Of a DNA stretch of 8,181 nucleotides, positions 7,701 through 8,181 are shown piece after piece (position 1 is the stretch's first letter; every line of letters starts with the position of its first letter). The notes below the pieces were generated by a model, which worked only from the letters and a program-made list of their open reading frames with translations, did no database searches and had not been told where the DNA came from. A program made the translations under genes and the position numbers. Source of the stretch: JADFUS01 sp964368765 (GTDB taxonomy: Bacteria > Bacteroidota > Bacteroidia > Bacteroidales > Rikenellaceae); the NCBI GenBank assembly GCA_964368765.1, contig CAYJCU010000088.1:1-8181 (forward strand), given 5' to 3'.

Positions 7701-7917
7701 GAGGAAGCTGTCCTACGCTATACTTACCCTCTTCATTAGTAATGGCTCCTGTTTGGAAACCAGTTGAGTGATTAGTAATAACTATTGTTGCACCAACCAT
7801 TGCCTTCTTTTCTTTATTTAAGGCAACTCCTTCAATCTTAGCCAAGTTACCTTGTGCTAAGGCTACACCGCTCACGCATAAAAACAATAGAAACGTTGTA
7901 AAAATTTTTCTTAACAT
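4735..7917 (-). CDS. Oar-like TonB-dependent outer-membrane receptor
   Basis: A 1060-residue outer-membrane protein. Residues 1-22 form a signal peptide (FTTFLLFLCVSGVALAQ). About 28-110 is a carboxypeptidase-regulatory-like beta domain (VGATIVITN, TNEEGKYSVGQLPLG, YLGYET). About 125-235 is the plug, with GRDFTALSDLSP (151-162), YSLDGM (179-184) and GRGGGGTISAVTKSGTN (222-238), which are typical of Oar-type receptors. The rest is a beta barrel ending in IQIGAKYTF, whose terminal Phe suits BAM-mediated insertion. A calcium-loop-like DxDxDGxxD lies at 454-462. In Myxococcus, Oar is needed to export the protease PopC, so the direction of transport should not be assumed to be import. No SusD partner follows; the next gene is a secreted PHP phosphoesterase, so it is not a classical SusC. 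The ATG at 7915-7917 directly precedes the signal peptide. Confidence 0.92.
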   Translation of the reverse strand: MLRKIFTTFLLFLCVSGVALAQGNLAKIEGVALNKEKKAMVGATIVITNHSTGFQTGAITNEEGKYSVGQLPLGEPYSVEASYLGYETITKSGIKLGQGDLVRVNFDFDESSDMAIDEVVVNNENFQKKTERIGAVTSVTAQTIQTMPVNGRDFTALSDLSPLTSGNSLAGQIATATNYSLDGMSATGTTSGGQAGWGPYAVSMEAISEFEVITNSYDVTLGRGGGGTISAVTKSGTNTLQGSAFIYSRADQLSSKYNANGNINTNEYSQTQYGFTLGGAIVKNKAHFFVSFETQMDARPLIIADLQTEEDEDLFNISKENLDRYLEIAYDQYGVSREHQQVGTFDKRTPSTTATARIDWQINDKNLLTVRNNLNNTVLDLGVSDNANIEIFESYANHKSFDNSLLATLRTIVDNNKTNELKVQHRYILDDGTTGDLLPDENMPRALVEGITSDFDNDGNVDATLGSIQLGGQRYSPERFSDNSFQIVDNFYITQNNINWTLGADMMFTHLNSLATSEMNGRFYYSGLDAFEANTPYRYAREIAINDPTVTQSVLNGALYAQADIALAKGLSIEAGLRADYTHYFQNPTENELLQSELGLSTTNKVRSFQLQPRFQLTWDVNEKHTDIIKIGGGIVGSNMNNYAMINNLQFDGNNIYSIDIMSSAGYELPTADFEAYRKDPSSAPGYELFDKLGIEPVATYNINSADLKMPVTYKYSFSYNKFFTPSLRASVSFYGANTRNNYMYVDANMVDDPFFTLENEGGRGVYVPASTIDTKGNTDWTQGKKSDKIGRVLELISEGTINSYSFVADASWRYFKDGQITASYTWNDTKDNTSYNGNVANSATLYRQIIDDPRAMDDITYSDNQFRHKFVVYGNTPSFWGINLGFRYSGIGGKRYSAVVNGNINGDFVPTYQGNDLAFIFDPNDASTPSHIAEGINEILNNPDADQGFKDYLTDNFGKVAERNGGENGFYGVLDLKLSKTFKLVNNHRLQLSVDAFNVMNMINKEWGLSYNLSKQTLYYVTGFDQGSQEFTYSVNKKAGVAYASGNPWQIQIGAKYTF

Positions 7918-7960
7918 ACTCTGATTTTTTATTAATTAAGTTTAGTAATTTCTCACGCCA

Positions 7961-7968
7961 CAAAAGTA
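7961..7968 (-). promoter_or_regulatory. Candidate -7 promoter element of the receptor operon (TACTTTTG)
   Basis: The minus strand reads TACTTTTG, a perfect fit to the Bacteroidota -7 consensus TAnnTTTG, 44 bases from the receptor start codon. Transcription would begin near 7954, giving a leader of under 40 nt. No TTTG is present at the usual -33 distance, where an ATTAC palindrome lies instead. That leaves room for activator- or repressor-dependent control. Confidence 0.55.
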
Positions 7969-7976
7969 GTTCTCAA

Positions 7977-8004
7977 TAATTACATAAATATTACTGAGTA
8001 ATTA
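7977..8004. repeat. Nested ATTAC palindromes over the -33 region of the receptor promoter
   Basis: TAATTAC (7977-7983) and GTAATTA (7998-8004) form a perfect dyad with a 14-base spacer. Inside it, ATTAC-TGA-GTAAT (7990-8002) is a second dyad. The motif sits immediately upstream of the TACTTTTG element where a regulator could bind. AT-rich composition makes short palindromes common, so this is a candidate only. Confidence 0.3.
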
Positions 8005-8137
8005 AGACACCATCTCCAAACTATTACACATTTGTTTCGTTAGTTTAGAATATATTACATTGTTACATATTTATTATGCCACATACAACTGTATATAATA
8101 TAGTATAAGATATAGCCGTTATAAAGATTATTAGTAG

Positions 8138-8181
8138 TGTCCGGCGAACCTGAGGATTGAATTTATGCACGTCATATCTAC
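8138..8181 (+). mobile_element. Possible left end of an insertion sequence (very tentative)
   Basis: TGTCCGG at 8138-8144 mirrors CCGGACA at 77-83 near the opposite margin. Local composition changes here from very AT-rich to GC-richer. GAGG at 8152-8155 precedes an ATG at 8165-8167 that opens a forward frame to the window edge (MHVIS). That would suit a transposase gene starting close to a terminal inverted repeat, but only a few codons are visible and no family can be named. The upstream 7918-8137 holds the receptor promoter region and otherwise nothing I recognise. Confidence 0.2.

Noticed and set aside
4735..7917. Calling the receptor a SusC polysaccharide transporter
   Set aside because: No SusD gene follows, and the plug motifs fit the Oar-type family better.
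1..8181. CRISPR array, tRNA or defence island
   Set aside because: I saw no regularly spaced repeats, cloverleaf-like segments or defence-related domains in the window.

Overview
This is an AT-rich window from a member of the Bacteroidota, probably Bacteroidales-like. The evidence is a DUF4290 protein (a family known from this phylum), an Oar-type TonB-dependent receptor with an N-terminal carboxypeptidase-regulatory-like domain, A-rich leaders without clear Shine-Dalgarno sites, and promoter-like TAnnTTTG elements upstream of two genes. All five complete genes lie on the minus strand. I cannot name the genus from the sequence.

Layout from right to left, in the direction of transcription. 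The right margin (about 8138-8181) may be the start of an insertion sequence. Next comes a leader with a candidate TACTTTTG promoter element, followed by a large Oar-like outer-membrane receptor (4735-7917). Eleven bases later is a secreted PHP-superfamily phosphoesterase with a complete set of metal ligands (3587-4723), so the two probably form an operon. Two adjacent hairpins (3473-3542) close it. The second operon is ahpC (2744-3310) and ahpF (1187-2731), 12 bases apart. It encodes a complete NADH-dependent alkyl hydroperoxide reductase, and its leader carries repeated inverted-repeat elements that could be operators. A 292-bp AT-rich spacer then leads to a DUF4290 gene (154-894), which ends in a strong bidirectional terminator (90-139). 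The left margin (1-83) may be the end of an insertion sequence.

Functionally, AhpF transfers electrons from NADH to AhpC, which reduces peroxides; this is oxidative-stress defence. The receptor and PHP enzyme look like an envelope pair: an outer-membrane channel plus a periplasmic hydrolase, possibly for organophosphate scavenging, although the substrate cannot be read from sequence. DUF4290 has no established function.

I found no CRISPR array, tRNA, rRNA, toxin-antitoxin or defence genes. No wholly novel system is evident. The most interesting items are the receptor/phosphoesterase pair, the repeats upstream of ahpC, and the matching TGTCCGG motifs pointing outward at both margins.
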